A stretch of 64,000 nucleotides of DNA, taken from positions 2,170,001 through 2,234,000 of the forward strand of contig OZ243038.1 of assembly GCA_965212005.1 (NCBI GenBank). The letters run 5' to 3'. Position 1 is the first letter of the stretch, and every line of letters starts with the position of its first letter. Below the pieces are notes generated by a model. That model saw only the letters and a program-made list of their open reading frames with translations, ran no database searches and was not told the DNA's origin. Below are positions 17,941 to 26,098 of this stretch, in pieces. The DNA comes from G965212005 sp965212005 (GTDB taxonomy: Bacteria; Pseudomonadota; Gammaproteobacteria; Porifericomitales; Porifericomitaceae). A program made the position numbers and the translations under genes.

Positions 17941-19407
17941 GTGACCAAACCACAAAAATCTTCAGCTGGAGGCCATCTTTTAAATCCGAGCGTCGCAGAG
18001 GCGGATGACTCCCTCACATTATTTCATCGCGCCGTTGAACATTGGCATTCGCGAAAGAATCAGTCTCCGAATATTGAACATGCACGTTTCTATTTTCAGA
18101 AAGCCGCTTCGCGGGGACTTGCTGTTGCGCAGTACAACCTGGGCATTATGTTTTACGGCGGTGAGGGTGGCGTAATGGACCGCGCTGAAGCGCGCCGCTG
18201 GTTCCGCAAGGCTTCCGCTGTGGATTTCGTCGAGGCGCAATACATGATGGCGCAGATGTGCGAGCGGGGGGAAGGCGGTCCCCGTGACATGCCGCAAGCG
18301 ATTACCTGGTACAAGAAGGCGGCAGCACAGAATCATATCGATGCACAATACATTCTGGGCATGATGTACGTCGAAGGCAACGGGGTGATGCGCGATCTGT
18401 CCAAGGGGCGCCGATGGTTGTATGCGGCGGCGCAGCGTGGCGAGCCACGGGCCCAGTACAATCTTGGCGTCATGTACGCGCAAGGCTGGGGGATGCCGCG
18501 TGACTTATCCCGTGCCGTGCATTGGTGGCAGATTTCCGCTCAGGCAGGGCAGGTTTGGGCCCAGTACAGTTTGGGCGGAGTCTACTCCGACAAGGAGGGA
18601 GAAATGTTGAACATAAAACAAGCGGTGTACTGGTATAAGAAGGCAGGCAGGCAAGGACATGCAGCCGCTCAGTACAACTTGGGAGCCTTGTATTTCTACG
18701 GCGAGCAGGTAGAACGCGACTTGGCCGCGGCGCGGTCTTGGTTCGAGTTTGCCGCAGGGCAGGGATATGCATGGGCCCAGTACAATCTGGCCTTTATGCT
18801 GCGTAAAGGATACGGCGGCAAAAAATCCTCCAGGAAGGCCTATTTCTGGTTCAAGCGCGCCGCTTGCCAAGGCATTGCCGCCGCACAATATATGATGGGA
18901 GTAGCCTACATGAAGAACGCGATCGGTACTCGCGACTACGGTGAAGCGATGCATTGGCTGGAACAATCCGCCAGAGCCGGTCATTGTGATTCCCAATTTT
19001 TGGTAGGGACATTGTACTACCAGGGCAAAGGAGTGCCCAAGAGCTACGAGAAAGCCCGCGAGTGGTGGAAGAAAGCGGCCATTTCCGGCTGCCATAATTC
19101 CCGCTACAATTTGGGGGTCATGTATGCACGAGGGTTTGGGGTGCCGCAGGATTTTGTACTGGCTCACGTGTGGCTGAATCTTGCATCTTCCAGTGGCGAG
19201 GCCCAGATCATCAAGCGGCGCGACAAGCTGGCTCAGCAGATGAGCAGCGCGCAACTCTACGATGCGCAGAATAAGGCCCGGGAGTATTTTCAGAGCATGG
19301 AAGACACCGACGTAGAGTATCTGCATATCTCGGGCGATGAAGGAGAGGGCACTGCCGGACTGCGCATAGAAGAGGATTTACCGGCATCGATGGAAGCTTC
19401 CGGCTGA
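17941..19407 (+). CDS. SEL1-repeat protein, large
   Basis: A 488-residue protein built almost wholly of SEL1-like (TPR-related) repeats of about 36 residues. At least eleven units run from residue 55 to 440, each with the pattern AQYNLGxMYxxGxGVxxD followed by AxxWxxKAAxQG. No clear signal peptide is seen, so it may be cytoplasmic. A TTG (17938) directly precedes GTG (17941); GTG is chosen, with AGAGAGTAGAG upstream. The acidic C-terminal tail (GDEGEGTAGLRIEEDL) is outside the repeats. SEL1 repeats mediate protein-protein contacts; the partner is unknown. Confidence 0.85.
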   Translation: MTKPQKSSAGGHLLNPSVAEADDSLTLFHRAVEHWHSRKNQSPNIEHARFYFQKAASRGLAVAQYNLGIMFYGGEGGVMDRAEARRWFRKASAVDFVEAQYMMAQMCERGEGGPRDMPQAITWYKKAAAQNHIDAQYILGMMYVEGNGVMRDLSKGRRWLYAAAQRGEPRAQYNLGVMYAQGWGMPRDLSRAVHWWQISAQAGQVWAQYSLGGVYSDKEGEMLNIKQAVYWYKKAGRQGHAAAQYNLGALYFYGEQVERDLAAARSWFEFAAGQGYAWAQYNLAFMLRKGYGGKKSSRKAYFWFKRAACQGIAAAQYMMGVAYMKNAIGTRDYGEAMHWLEQSARAGHCDSQFLVGTLYYQGKGVPKSYEKAREWWKKAAISGCHNSRYNLGVMYARGFGVPQDFVLAHVWLNLASSSGEAQIIKRRDKLAQQMSSAQLYDAQNKAREYFQSMEDTDVEYLHISGDEGEGTAGLRIEEDLPASMEASG

Positions 19408-19529
19408 GTTCCGGTCGCTCCCGTCCCAGAAAAATCCTGCCGCAGCTGAGCACCCGGTTCAGCCGGATTCCTTGATCTATCGCCAGCGCCGCGCTTGCTT
19501 GGTTTTGCACCTTGTGCTACGTTAGCGGA

Positions 19530-19640
19530 ATGAATTATCGGATGAGTTCTGTTTTTGCCGTGAGTTTTTGCTGCGAGGCCAAATGTTGCGCCCCGCGACT
19601 CTGTACACCCGAAGCACGTCTGCGTCTGCTGCTGCCCTGA
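19530..19640 (+). CDS. candidate leucine leader peptide upstream of leuA
   Basis: A 36-codon open frame beginning ATG at 19530. It closes with Leu-Arg-Leu-Leu-Leu-Pro before TGA, four CTG leucine codons clustered among its last six residues. It lies 100 bases before leuA and is followed by an RNA hairpin with a T-rich tail (19683-19722). Leader peptide, hairpin and leucine gene in this order fit transcription attenuation by leucine supply. The ribosome-binding site is weak, and no competing antiterminator pairing was worked out, so this is a candidate only. Confidence 0.4.
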   Translation: MNYRMSSVFAVSFCCEAKCCAPRLCTPEARLRLLLP

Positions 19641-19682
19641 AAGGGGCACTGCATCAATTCCAAAATACCTGTAAAAATTCGC

Positions 19683-19722
19683 CGCATCGGTGCCGCTGTG
19701 CTCCGGTGCGTGTTATTCTTTC
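19683..19722 (+). terminator. candidate attenuator hairpin before leuA
   Basis: CGCATCGG (19683-19690) pairs with CCGGTGCG (19703-19710), eight pairs including one G-U, around a 12-base loop. TGTTATTCTTTC follows. It sits between the leucine-rich leader frame and leuA, as an intrinsic terminator in an attenuator would. The T tract is interrupted, so termination strength is uncertain. Confidence 0.4.
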
Positions 19723-19740
19723 TTATCCGGGATGACGGCA

Positions 19741-21285
19741 ATGAACACTGAAAAATTAATCATATTCGATACTACCTTACGCGACGGTGAGCAAAGCCCC
19801 GGAGCCTCCATGACCTGCGAGGAAAAGCTGCATATCGCCAAGGCGCTGGAGCGGATGCGGGTGGACGTGATCGAGGCCGGGTTTCCAGCCGCCAGTCCGG
19901 GCGATTTCAAAGCGGTGCAGGAGGTCGCCCGGGCAGTGAGCGGCAGTACCGTCTGCGCGTTGGCCCGGGCGGTTGACACGGACGTCGAAAGCGCGGGTGA
20001 AGCGCTGCGTCCGGCCCGCTCCGGGCGCATCCACACCTTCATTGCCACCTCGCCGATACATATGCGCAGGAAGCTGGGCATGGAACCGGAGCAGGTGTTG
20101 GAGCGGGCGGTGGCGGCGGTGCGTTTGGCGCTGCGTTACACGGACGACGTAGAGTTTTCGCCGGAAGACGCAGGTCGTTCGGACTTGGATTTTCTGTGCC
20201 GGGTAGTGGAAGCGGTCATCGGTGCGGGTGCCTCCACCGTCAATATTCCCGATACCGTGGGTTACAATCTGCCGCAGCAATTCGGTGTCATGATCGCTTC
20301 CCTGCGGGAGCGGGTGCCGAACTCGGACCAGGCGGTGTTTTCCGTGCATTGTCATAACGACTTGGGATTGGCAGTGGCGAACTCGTTGTCCGCGGTGCTG
20401 CAGGGTGCCCGCCAGGTGGAGTGTACCGTGAATGGCCTTGGAGAGCGCGCCGGCAACGCTGCGCTGGAAGAGATTGTGATGGCGGTGCGCACCCGCCGTG
20501 ACGTGTTCGATTGCGACAGCCAGATTGATACCACGCAGATATTGCAGTGTTCGCGGCTGGTTGCCAACGTGACCGGTTTCCCGGTACAGCCCAATAAGGC
20601 GATTGTCGGCGCCAACGCCTTTGCACATGAGGCGGGAATCCACCAGGACGGGGTGCTCAAGCACCGCGAAACCTACGAGATTATTCGTCCCGAGGACGTC
20701 GGTTGGCGCACGAGCCGTATTGTGCTGGGCAAACATTCGGGTCGCAATGCGCTGAGAAGCCGCCTGCTGGAAACAGGGACCGCGCTCGATGCGAAAGAGT
20801 TGGACGCGGTGTTTATCCGTTTCAAAGAGTTGGCCGATAAGAAGCACGAGATCTACGATGAAGACCTGGTTGCCCTGGTATCGGCTTCGATCCGGAGCAG
20901 TAGGCCGGAAAAGGTCCGCCTGCTGTCCGTAAGCAGCCGCTCCGAGACCGGCAAGAGTCCGGTGGCGGAAGTAGTCCTGTTGCAGGAAGGGGTGCGCCAC
21001 TCGGCGCACGCCGAGGGAAGCGGACCGGTGGATGCAGTCTTTCGCGCCATCGAGCAGATTGTCGGTTCCGGCTGCAATCTGCTCTTGTATTCCGTCAGCA
21101 ATATCACCACCGGTGCAGATTCCCAGGGAGAGGTCAGCGTGCGCCTGGATCATGACGGGCGCGTGATCAACGGACATGGCGCTGACACCGACATCATCAT
21201 CGCCTCTGCCAAAGCCTATGTTAGTGCGCTGAACAAAGTGCTGACCGGTACGCCGCGAGTCCACCCGCAAGTCGCGCAGTTATGA
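19741..21285 (+). CDS. leuA: 2-isopropylmalate synthase
   Basis: Condenses acetyl-CoA with 2-ketoisovalerate, the first committed step to leucine. The 514-residue protein begins MNTEKLIIFDTTLRDGEQSPGASM (two adjoining motifs). The TIM barrel holds the metal ligands HxH in VFSVHCHNDLGLA, and GLGERAGNAALEE follows. The C-terminal LeuA_dimer domain (about residues 390-500) is the leucine feedback site. ATG at 19741 fits the family start; an upstream ATG in frame is rejected. It overlaps the uracil-DNA glycosylase gene by four bases. Confidence 0.96.
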   Translation: MNTEKLIIFDTTLRDGEQSPGASMTCEEKLHIAKALERMRVDVIEAGFPAASPGDFKAVQEVARAVSGSTVCALARAVDTDVESAGEALRPARSGRIHTFIATSPIHMRRKLGMEPEQVLERAVAAVRLALRYTDDVEFSPEDAGRSDLDFLCRVVEAVIGAGASTVNIPDTVGYNLPQQFGVMIASLRERVPNSDQAVFSVHCHNDLGLAVANSLSAVLQGARQVECTVNGLGERAGNAALEEIVMAVRTRRDVFDCDSQIDTTQILQCSRLVANVTGFPVQPNKAIVGANAFAHEAGIHQDGVLKHRETYEIIRPEDVGWRTSRIVLGKHSGRNALRSRLLETGTALDAKELDAVFIRFKELADKKHEIYDEDLVALVSASIRSSRPEKVRLLSVSSRSETGKSPVAEVVLLQEGVRHSAHAEGSGPVDAVFRAIEQIVGSGCNLLLYSVSNITTGADSQGEVSVRLDHDGRVINGHGADTDIIIASAKAYVSALNKVLTGTPRVHPQVAQL

Positions 21286-21983
21286 TTCGTCTTTCCGCCC
21301 GGCAGCAGCAGTGTCTGCGCCTGATGGGCATCCAGCACTGGATCGCCAGGTCAGCGCCCGCGGTCGAACCTGGCATATCCGTCCGGCAGGAGCCGCAGCG
21401 TTTGACGGGGGAGGCCTCTGCAGAGCAGGAACTGCGGCACCTGGCGGAGCAGGTGTCCGCCTGCACCCGTTGTGATCTGCATCGGCACCGCGACCGGGCG
21501 GTGTTCGGCATCGGTAGTGCGTTGGCTTCCTGGATGTTTGTGGGGGAGGCGCCTGGCGCCGAGGAAGATCGGCGCGGAGAGCCCTTCGTAGGCCGCGCCG
21601 GCAAACTGCTGGATGCGATGTTGGCGGCGCTCGGATTGACACGGAAGGAAGTGTACATAGCCAATATCGTCAAATGCCGTCCACCGAAAAACCGGGACCC
21701 GCTACCCGAGGAAGCGCGCTGCTGCAGTTCATACCTGGATGCGCAGTTGCGCCTGGTGCGTCCCCGGCTCGTCCTCGCGCTGGGCCGAGTGGCGGCGCAG
21801 AGCCTGCTGGCTACGCAGCAGCCTGTAGGCCAGCTGCGGTCGCAGGTGCACCGCCTGCCGAAGTTGGATATTCCGCTGGTGGTGAGTTATCACCCGGCCT
21901 ACCTGCTGCGCTCGCCTAAGCAGAAACGTAAAGCCTGGCAGGACCTGTTGTTGGCTCGCCAGGTTATGGAGGGCGCCGCATGA
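21282..21983 (+). CDS. uracil-DNA glycosylase, family 4
   Basis: Removes uracil from DNA. The 233-residue protein has an N-terminal variable region, then the iron-sulfur cysteines C61 and C64 (ACTRCDLH), with C132 and C148 as the likely remaining ligands. Motif 1 is GEAPGAEEDRRGEPFVGRAG and motif 3 SYHPAYLLRSP, both typical of thermostable-type family 4 enzymes. It starts inside the leuA stop (ATGA) and ends in the rimI start, so leuA-udg-rimI form a coupled run. Confidence 0.92.
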   Translation: MIRLSARQQQCLRLMGIQHWIARSAPAVEPGISVRQEPQRLTGEASAEQELRHLAEQVSACTRCDLHRHRDRAVFGIGSALASWMFVGEAPGAEEDRRGEPFVGRAGKLLDAMLAALGLTRKEVYIANIVKCRPPKNRDPLPEEARCCSSYLDAQLRLVRPRLVLALGRVAAQSLLATQQPVGQLRSQVHRLPKLDIPLVVSYHPAYLLRSPKQKRKAWQDLLLARQVMEGAA

Positions 21984-22501
21984 ACTGGGGTTTGGGGCAC
22001 CCGCGTCTGAGCTTGCGTCTGATGCTGGAGAGTGACTTGTTTCAGATCATGGAGATTGAGCGGGCAGCCTACCGCTTCCCCTGGCCCGAGCATACCTTTC
22101 GTGATTGCCTGCGGGCCGGCTACTGCAGTTGGATTTTGCAGCGGGAAGATCGCGTCTGCGCCTACGGAATCATTGCGATCACCGTGGATGCAGCGCATAT
22201 TTTGAATTTGTGTGTGTGTCCGGGCATGCGCCGCATGGGATTGGGCCGGACAATGCTGGAGCACCTGCTGTGGGTAGCTTCCGATCACAAGGCAGCATTC
22301 GTGCAGTTGGAAGTGCGGCCTTCGAACCAGGCCGCGATCCGGCTGTATCAGAGTTGCGGATTCCTCCGCATCGGTTGGGAAGAAGGCTACTATCGGGTCC
22401 CCGGTGGATACGAGGATGCACTGCTGCTGTCGCGCCTGGTGCACCCGGTGCCGGGACGCAGGCTGGAACGCAGGCCGGCTTGGGCATGGCTCGCCCCCTG
22501 A
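21980..22501 (+). CDS. rimI: ribosomal-protein alanine N-acetyltransferase
   Basis: A GNAT acetyltransferase of 173 residues. The acetyl-CoA pyrophosphate loop is CPGMRRMGLGRTMLEHL (RxxGxG), and the conserved VRPSNQAAIRLYQSCGF is typical of RimI, which acetylates the N-terminal alanine of ribosomal protein S18. ATG overlaps the preceding stop by four bases. The C-terminal 25 residues are Arg/Pro-rich, and their coding sequence overlaps the cysM start. Confidence 0.9.
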   Translation: MNWGLGHPRLSLRLMLESDLFQIMEIERAAYRFPWPEHTFRDCLRAGYCSWILQREDRVCAYGIIAITVDAAHILNLCVCPGMRRMGLGRTMLEHLLWVASDHKAAFVQLEVRPSNQAAIRLYQSCGFLRIGWEEGYYRVPGGYEDALLLSRLVHPVPGRRLERRPAWAWLAP

Positions 22502-23409
22502 ACGTTCCTCCGGTCCTGCCGGGGGCGACGCTGGATTCTTTGATCTGTGATACTCCGCTGGTCCGCTTGCGCCGCCTGCCAGGCCAGGGCAGCAACCTGC
22601 TGCTGGTGAAGCTGGAGGGCAATCACCCGGCCGGTTCGGTTAAGGATCGGCCTGCCCTGAGCATGATCCTGGGAGCCGAGGCGCGTGGCGAGATCCGTCC
22701 CGGCGATACCCTGATCGAGGCGACCAGCGGCAACACCGGAGTCGCCTTGGCCATGGTCGCTGCGGTCCGCGGTTATCGCATGCGCCTGATCATGCCGGAG
22801 AATATGAGCCTGGAGCGCCGGGCCGCAATGCGTGCCTTCGGTGCCGAACTGGTTTTGACACCTTCCTCCGGCAGCATGGAAGCCGCCATTGACCGAGCCC
22901 GCGAAATGCAGGCCGCAGGAGAGGGCTATGTCCTGGATCAATTTGCCAACCCGGATAATCCCAGGGCGCATTATGAAGGCACCGGTCCGGAGATTTGGCG
23001 CGATACGCAGGGGACGGTTACCCACTTCGTCAGTTCCATGGGGACCACGGGCACCATCATGGGCGCGGGCCGTTATCTCAAGGAATGCAATCCGCAGTTG
23101 AGCGTGGTTGGGGTGCAGCCCCGCGGTGACGCCAGCATTCCCGGGATCCGATGCTGGCCCAGGGAATATCTGCCGAAAATTTACGACCCCGCCCGGGTAG
23201 ACCGCATTCTTGAGGTTGATCGCGAGCAGGCGGTGGGAATGACGCTGCGCCTGGGACGGGAGGAGGGTATTTTTGCCGGCATCTCCTCCGGCGGCTGCGT
23301 GCACGCCGCCTTGGAGTTGGGCCAGGAATTGGAGCACGCCGTCATCGTGGCGATCATCTGCGACCGTGGCGATCGTTACCTGTCCACCGGGATCTTCCCG
23401 GCGGATTAG
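22486..23409 (+). CDS. cysM: cysteine synthase B
   Basis: A PLP-dependent O-acetylserine sulfhydrylase of 307 residues. K53 in NHPAGSVKDRPALSM binds the cofactor, EATSGNTGVALAMVA binds substrate, and SSMGTTGTIMGAGRY is the phosphate-binding loop. The CysM rather than CysK assignment rests on the GSVKDR pattern and overall length. ATG at 22486 lies 16 bases inside rimI; the long open frame upstream is the rimI region in another frame. Confidence 0.93.
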   Translation: MARPLNVPPVLPGATLDSLICDTPLVRLRRLPGQGSNLLLVKLEGNHPAGSVKDRPALSMILGAEARGEIRPGDTLIEATSGNTGVALAMVAAVRGYRMRLIMPENMSLERRAAMRAFGAELVLTPSSGSMEAAIDRAREMQAAGEGYVLDQFANPDNPRAHYEGTGPEIWRDTQGTVTHFVSSMGTTGTIMGAGRYLKECNPQLSVVGVQPRGDASIPGIRCWPREYLPKIYDPARVDRILEVDREQAVGMTLRLGREEGIFAGISSGGCVHAALELGQELEHAVIVAIICDRGDRYLSTGIFPAD

Positions 23410-23623
23410 ATACACGCAGACCCCGCGTCCCGCGCTACCTGATGCTGACCGTTCCCATGCCCGCTTGGCAGCGGTCATCGTGTCCCCGCTGTGACGGCGC
23501 CGCTCTCTATCGGTACGGTGTGTCCGCCGTGACCTCGCTGGAGCCGGTTCCGTGCCGACTGTGCCGGACCAGGCCCCTGCCTGCCTGCAGGCCGGCCTCC
23601 GGCAGTGCCGCACCGTTTTAGAC

Positions 23624-24454
23624 ATGGTGTCCTGCGTCCTGGCATTTGACATTGAGACGATCCCGGATATAGAAACCGGGCGGCGTCTGCATGACCTGCA
23701 TTCTGCCTCCGAGTCGGAGGTGGCCGAGGTGCTGTTTCACTATCGCCGCCAGCAAACCGGCGGCGCCAGCGATTTTCTTCAGCATCTTCTGCATCGGGTG
23801 ATTGCGATCGCGGTGCTGCTGCGCCGCGGTGACCAGGTCCGGTTATATTCGCTCGGCACAGAGGAGACCTCCGAGCCTGATCTGCTGCGGGAATTTTTCG
23901 GCATCATCGATCAGTACTCGCCTACCCTGGTTTCCTGGAACGGGCGCGGTTTTGATCTGCCAGTGCTGCACTACCGCACCTTGCTGCACGGGATCCGCTC
24001 TGAACTCTACTGGGACACCGGGGCCCGGCGCCAGGAATTTCGTTGGAATAACTACCAGTCTCGCTTCCACTCCAGGCATACCGACTTGATGGACGTGCTG
24101 GCCGGCTACGATGCGCGCGCGACGGCACCCTTGAACCAGGTAGCGCGCCTGCTGAACCTGCCGGGCAAGCTGGGTATGAAGGGCAGTGAAGTGCTGTCCG
24201 CCTGGCAGCGCGGGGAGATAACCGCCATTCGGGATTACTGTGAGATAGACGTATTGCTCACGTATTTGATCTACCTGCGCTACCAACAAATCCGCGGTTT
24301 CCATGCGGACGATGACTACGAGCACGAGGTGGACCGGGTATGCGGGTTGCTGCGCGCGTCGAAGCGGGAGCATCTGCAGCGCTTTTGCGCACAATGGGAA
24401 GAGTGCAGAAAGCGCCCGGGCCGGGACCGCACGGCCACGCACGGGGTGGACTGA
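23624..24454 (+). CDS. predicted 3'-5' exonuclease, DNA polymerase B exonuclease-like
   Basis: A 276-residue DEDD-fold nuclease of the PF10108 group. Exo I is LAFDIETIPD (D9, E11), Exo II SWNGRGFDLPVLHYR, and Exo III lies around DYCEIDVLLTYLIYLRY. ATG at 23624 places the first acidic motif eight residues in, as usual. In related genomes this gene is often next to cysM, which holds here. The function is predicted DNA-end processing and is not experimentally assigned. The 214 bases before it contain nothing recognised. Confidence 0.87.
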   Translation: MVSCVLAFDIETIPDIETGRRLHDLHSASESEVAEVLFHYRRQQTGGASDFLQHLLHRVIAIAVLLRRGDQVRLYSLGTEETSEPDLLREFFGIIDQYSPTLVSWNGRGFDLPVLHYRTLLHGIRSELYWDTGARRQEFRWNNYQSRFHSRHTDLMDVLAGYDARATAPLNQVARLLNLPGKLGMKGSEVLSAWQRGEITAIRDYCEIDVLLTYLIYLRYQQIRGFHADDDYEHEVDRVCGLLRASKREHLQRFCAQWEECRKRPGRDRTATHGVD

Positions 24455-24465
24455 AGCGCATTGCC

Positions 24466-25224
24466 GTGGCCAAGCCTGCAACAAAGAAAGTGGAGCCGAT
24501 ACCGGCAACGCCGGATACGCTGAAGGCCAATGTGTTTTCCGATGTTCGAACTATACGGTCGCCGCAGCTGGCCGTACCTCGCGGGTTGAAATTGAATGCC
24601 CGCCTGAAAATGGACGGGATGAAACTGCTGGAGAAACTGCCGGCCGAATCAATCCCGGTTGCGTTCTTTGACCCGCAATATCGCGGGATACTTGACAAAA
24701 TGGCCTACGGCAACGAGGGCAGGAAGCGCGGGCAACGCCGTTGCGCCTTGCAGCAGATGAGCGAGCAAGTTATCGCCGAATTCGTCCAGGCGATTGCCCG
24801 GATACTGATACCATCCGGCCACTTGTTTCTATGGATGGACAAGTTCCACCTGTGCAACGGCTTCCGTGAATGGTTGACCGGAACCGATCTTGATGTTGTT
24901 GACCTCGTGAATTGGGACAAGGGAAAAATCGGCATGGGCTACCGGAGTCGCCGCACGACCGAATACTGCATAGTTCTACAACGCGAACCGCGCAAGGCAA
25001 AAGGCGTTTGGAAAGTCCACAACATCCCGGATACCTGGCCCGAAAAGGCAAAAAATGGAAGCAGTCACCCGCACAATAAACCGATTGACTTGCAGGGGGA
25101 ATTGATCACCGCCGTAAGTGACGAGGGCGATATTATTGTTGACCCTGCCGCTGGTGATTTTACGGTGATGGAAGCGGCCAACTTGCAGCGGCGTAATTTT
25201 CTCGGTTGCGACCTGAACGGCTGA
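24466..25224 (+). CDS. site-specific DNA methyltransferase, N4/N6 beta class
   Basis: A DNA amino-methyltransferase of about 252 residues. The catalytic motif IV is VAFFDPQYRG (DPQY in place of DPPY, residues 69-72), and the AdoMet-binding motif I comes late as VDPAAGDFTVMEAA (about 224-236). This motif order defines the beta class. GTG at 24466 is the best start; an ATG at 24394 would overlap the exonuclease gene. The partner frame begins directly after its stop. Base composition is lower in GC than the flanks, consistent with horizontal entry. Target sequence is unknown. Confidence 0.82.
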   Translation: MAKPATKKVEPIPATPDTLKANVFSDVRTIRSPQLAVPRGLKLNARLKMDGMKLLEKLPAESIPVAFFDPQYRGILDKMAYGNEGRKRGQRRCALQQMSEQVIAEFVQAIARILIPSGHLFLWMDKFHLCNGFREWLTGTDLDVVDLVNWDKGKIGMGYRSRRTTEYCIVLQREPRKAKGVWKVHNIPDTWPEKAKNGSSHPHNKPIDLQGELITAVSDEGDIIVDPAAGDFTVMEAANLQRRNFLGCDLNG

Positions 25225-25758
25225 ATGGCATTTCTACCAGACGCCGGAGTCAAGGAGACTTCCGGCGCAGGCGGATACGACAGATGGTTCGGCATCCCCG
25301 CATTAGGAGGATTGATCAGCCGTATCCGGTCCGCCGTCATATCACTGGGTAAGGAACTGGAGCAGATGATACCGGAGCGCGGCCGGCAGATTGAAAACCT
25401 GGACGAGTTCTTGAAACCGGAGATTATGCCAGGCGGCGTACTGATAGCGACAAAGCGGCAAGTCGAGCCATGCGAGTCGATTGACTGCCCCGGTTCAGGG
25501 CCGGACTTTGTGATATTCAAGCGGCGCGACGGCAGGCAAAACTGCTATGTTGCAGAGTTGAAAGACGGCCGCCCGTTTGACACGAAAAAGGCAGGAGCGG
25601 AACGGTGGCAGGCGATACATTCATTCATTGGGCGGAGCTCTCCCCGGCTGCAATATCGCGTGTCCGCCCATTTCTGCTGTTGCAATCAAGAGGACCGCAA
25701 AGCTATTATCGTTGGCTCCAGGGGCAAGATAACGCCACGGGAAGCGATGACGGGCTGA
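25225..25758 (+). CDS. restriction endonuclease-like protein, probably truncated by a stop codon
   Basis: The ATG immediately follows the methyltransferase stop. The 177-residue product has a plausible PD-(D/E)xK nuclease core: PD at 93-94 (GPDFVIF) and ELK at 111-113 (CYVAELKDG). It ends at TGA 25756-25758, but the same frame continues without interruption to 25962, with a protein-like segment EFCGLLEIDYDEIVAIRQEV directly after the stop. This suggests a CGA-to-TGA mutation has cut a roughly 245-residue enzyme. The pairing with the methyltransferase argues for a type II-like system; the nuclease family was not recognised. Confidence 0.6.
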   Translation: MAFLPDAGVKETSGAGGYDRWFGIPALGGLISRIRSAVISLGKELEQMIPERGRQIENLDEFLKPEIMPGGVLIATKRQVEPCESIDCPGSGPDFVIFKRRDGRQNCYVAELKDGRPFDTKKAGAERWQAIHSFIGRSSPRLQYRVSAHFCCCNQEDRKAIIVGSRGKITPREAMTG

Positions 25759-26098
25759 GAGTTCTGCGGCCTGTTGGAAATTGATTACGATGAAATCGTG
25801 GCGATACGCCAGGAAGTACAGCCGGTGAAGGTCCGTTTTTCCCTTGCTGAACGGGTACGGGGATCCGGGAAATCCGCAAGGCTTGGAAGCCGGTACTCAA
25901 AAACGGCGATGATTAGAGTTGTATATCATTCCCCTGGCGAATGTTCTGCAGGCGCGGATTGAGATGGTGCCGGCGTGTCCGTCGGTCGCAAGCCCGGCGC
26001 CGTTATCCCTTACCTGCCCGCTGGATCCTGCAGATTCCAACGTGCGCTCCGGTGCGACGCAATCTTTGCCGGCGGTGACCGGCCTTCCAGTCTCATGC

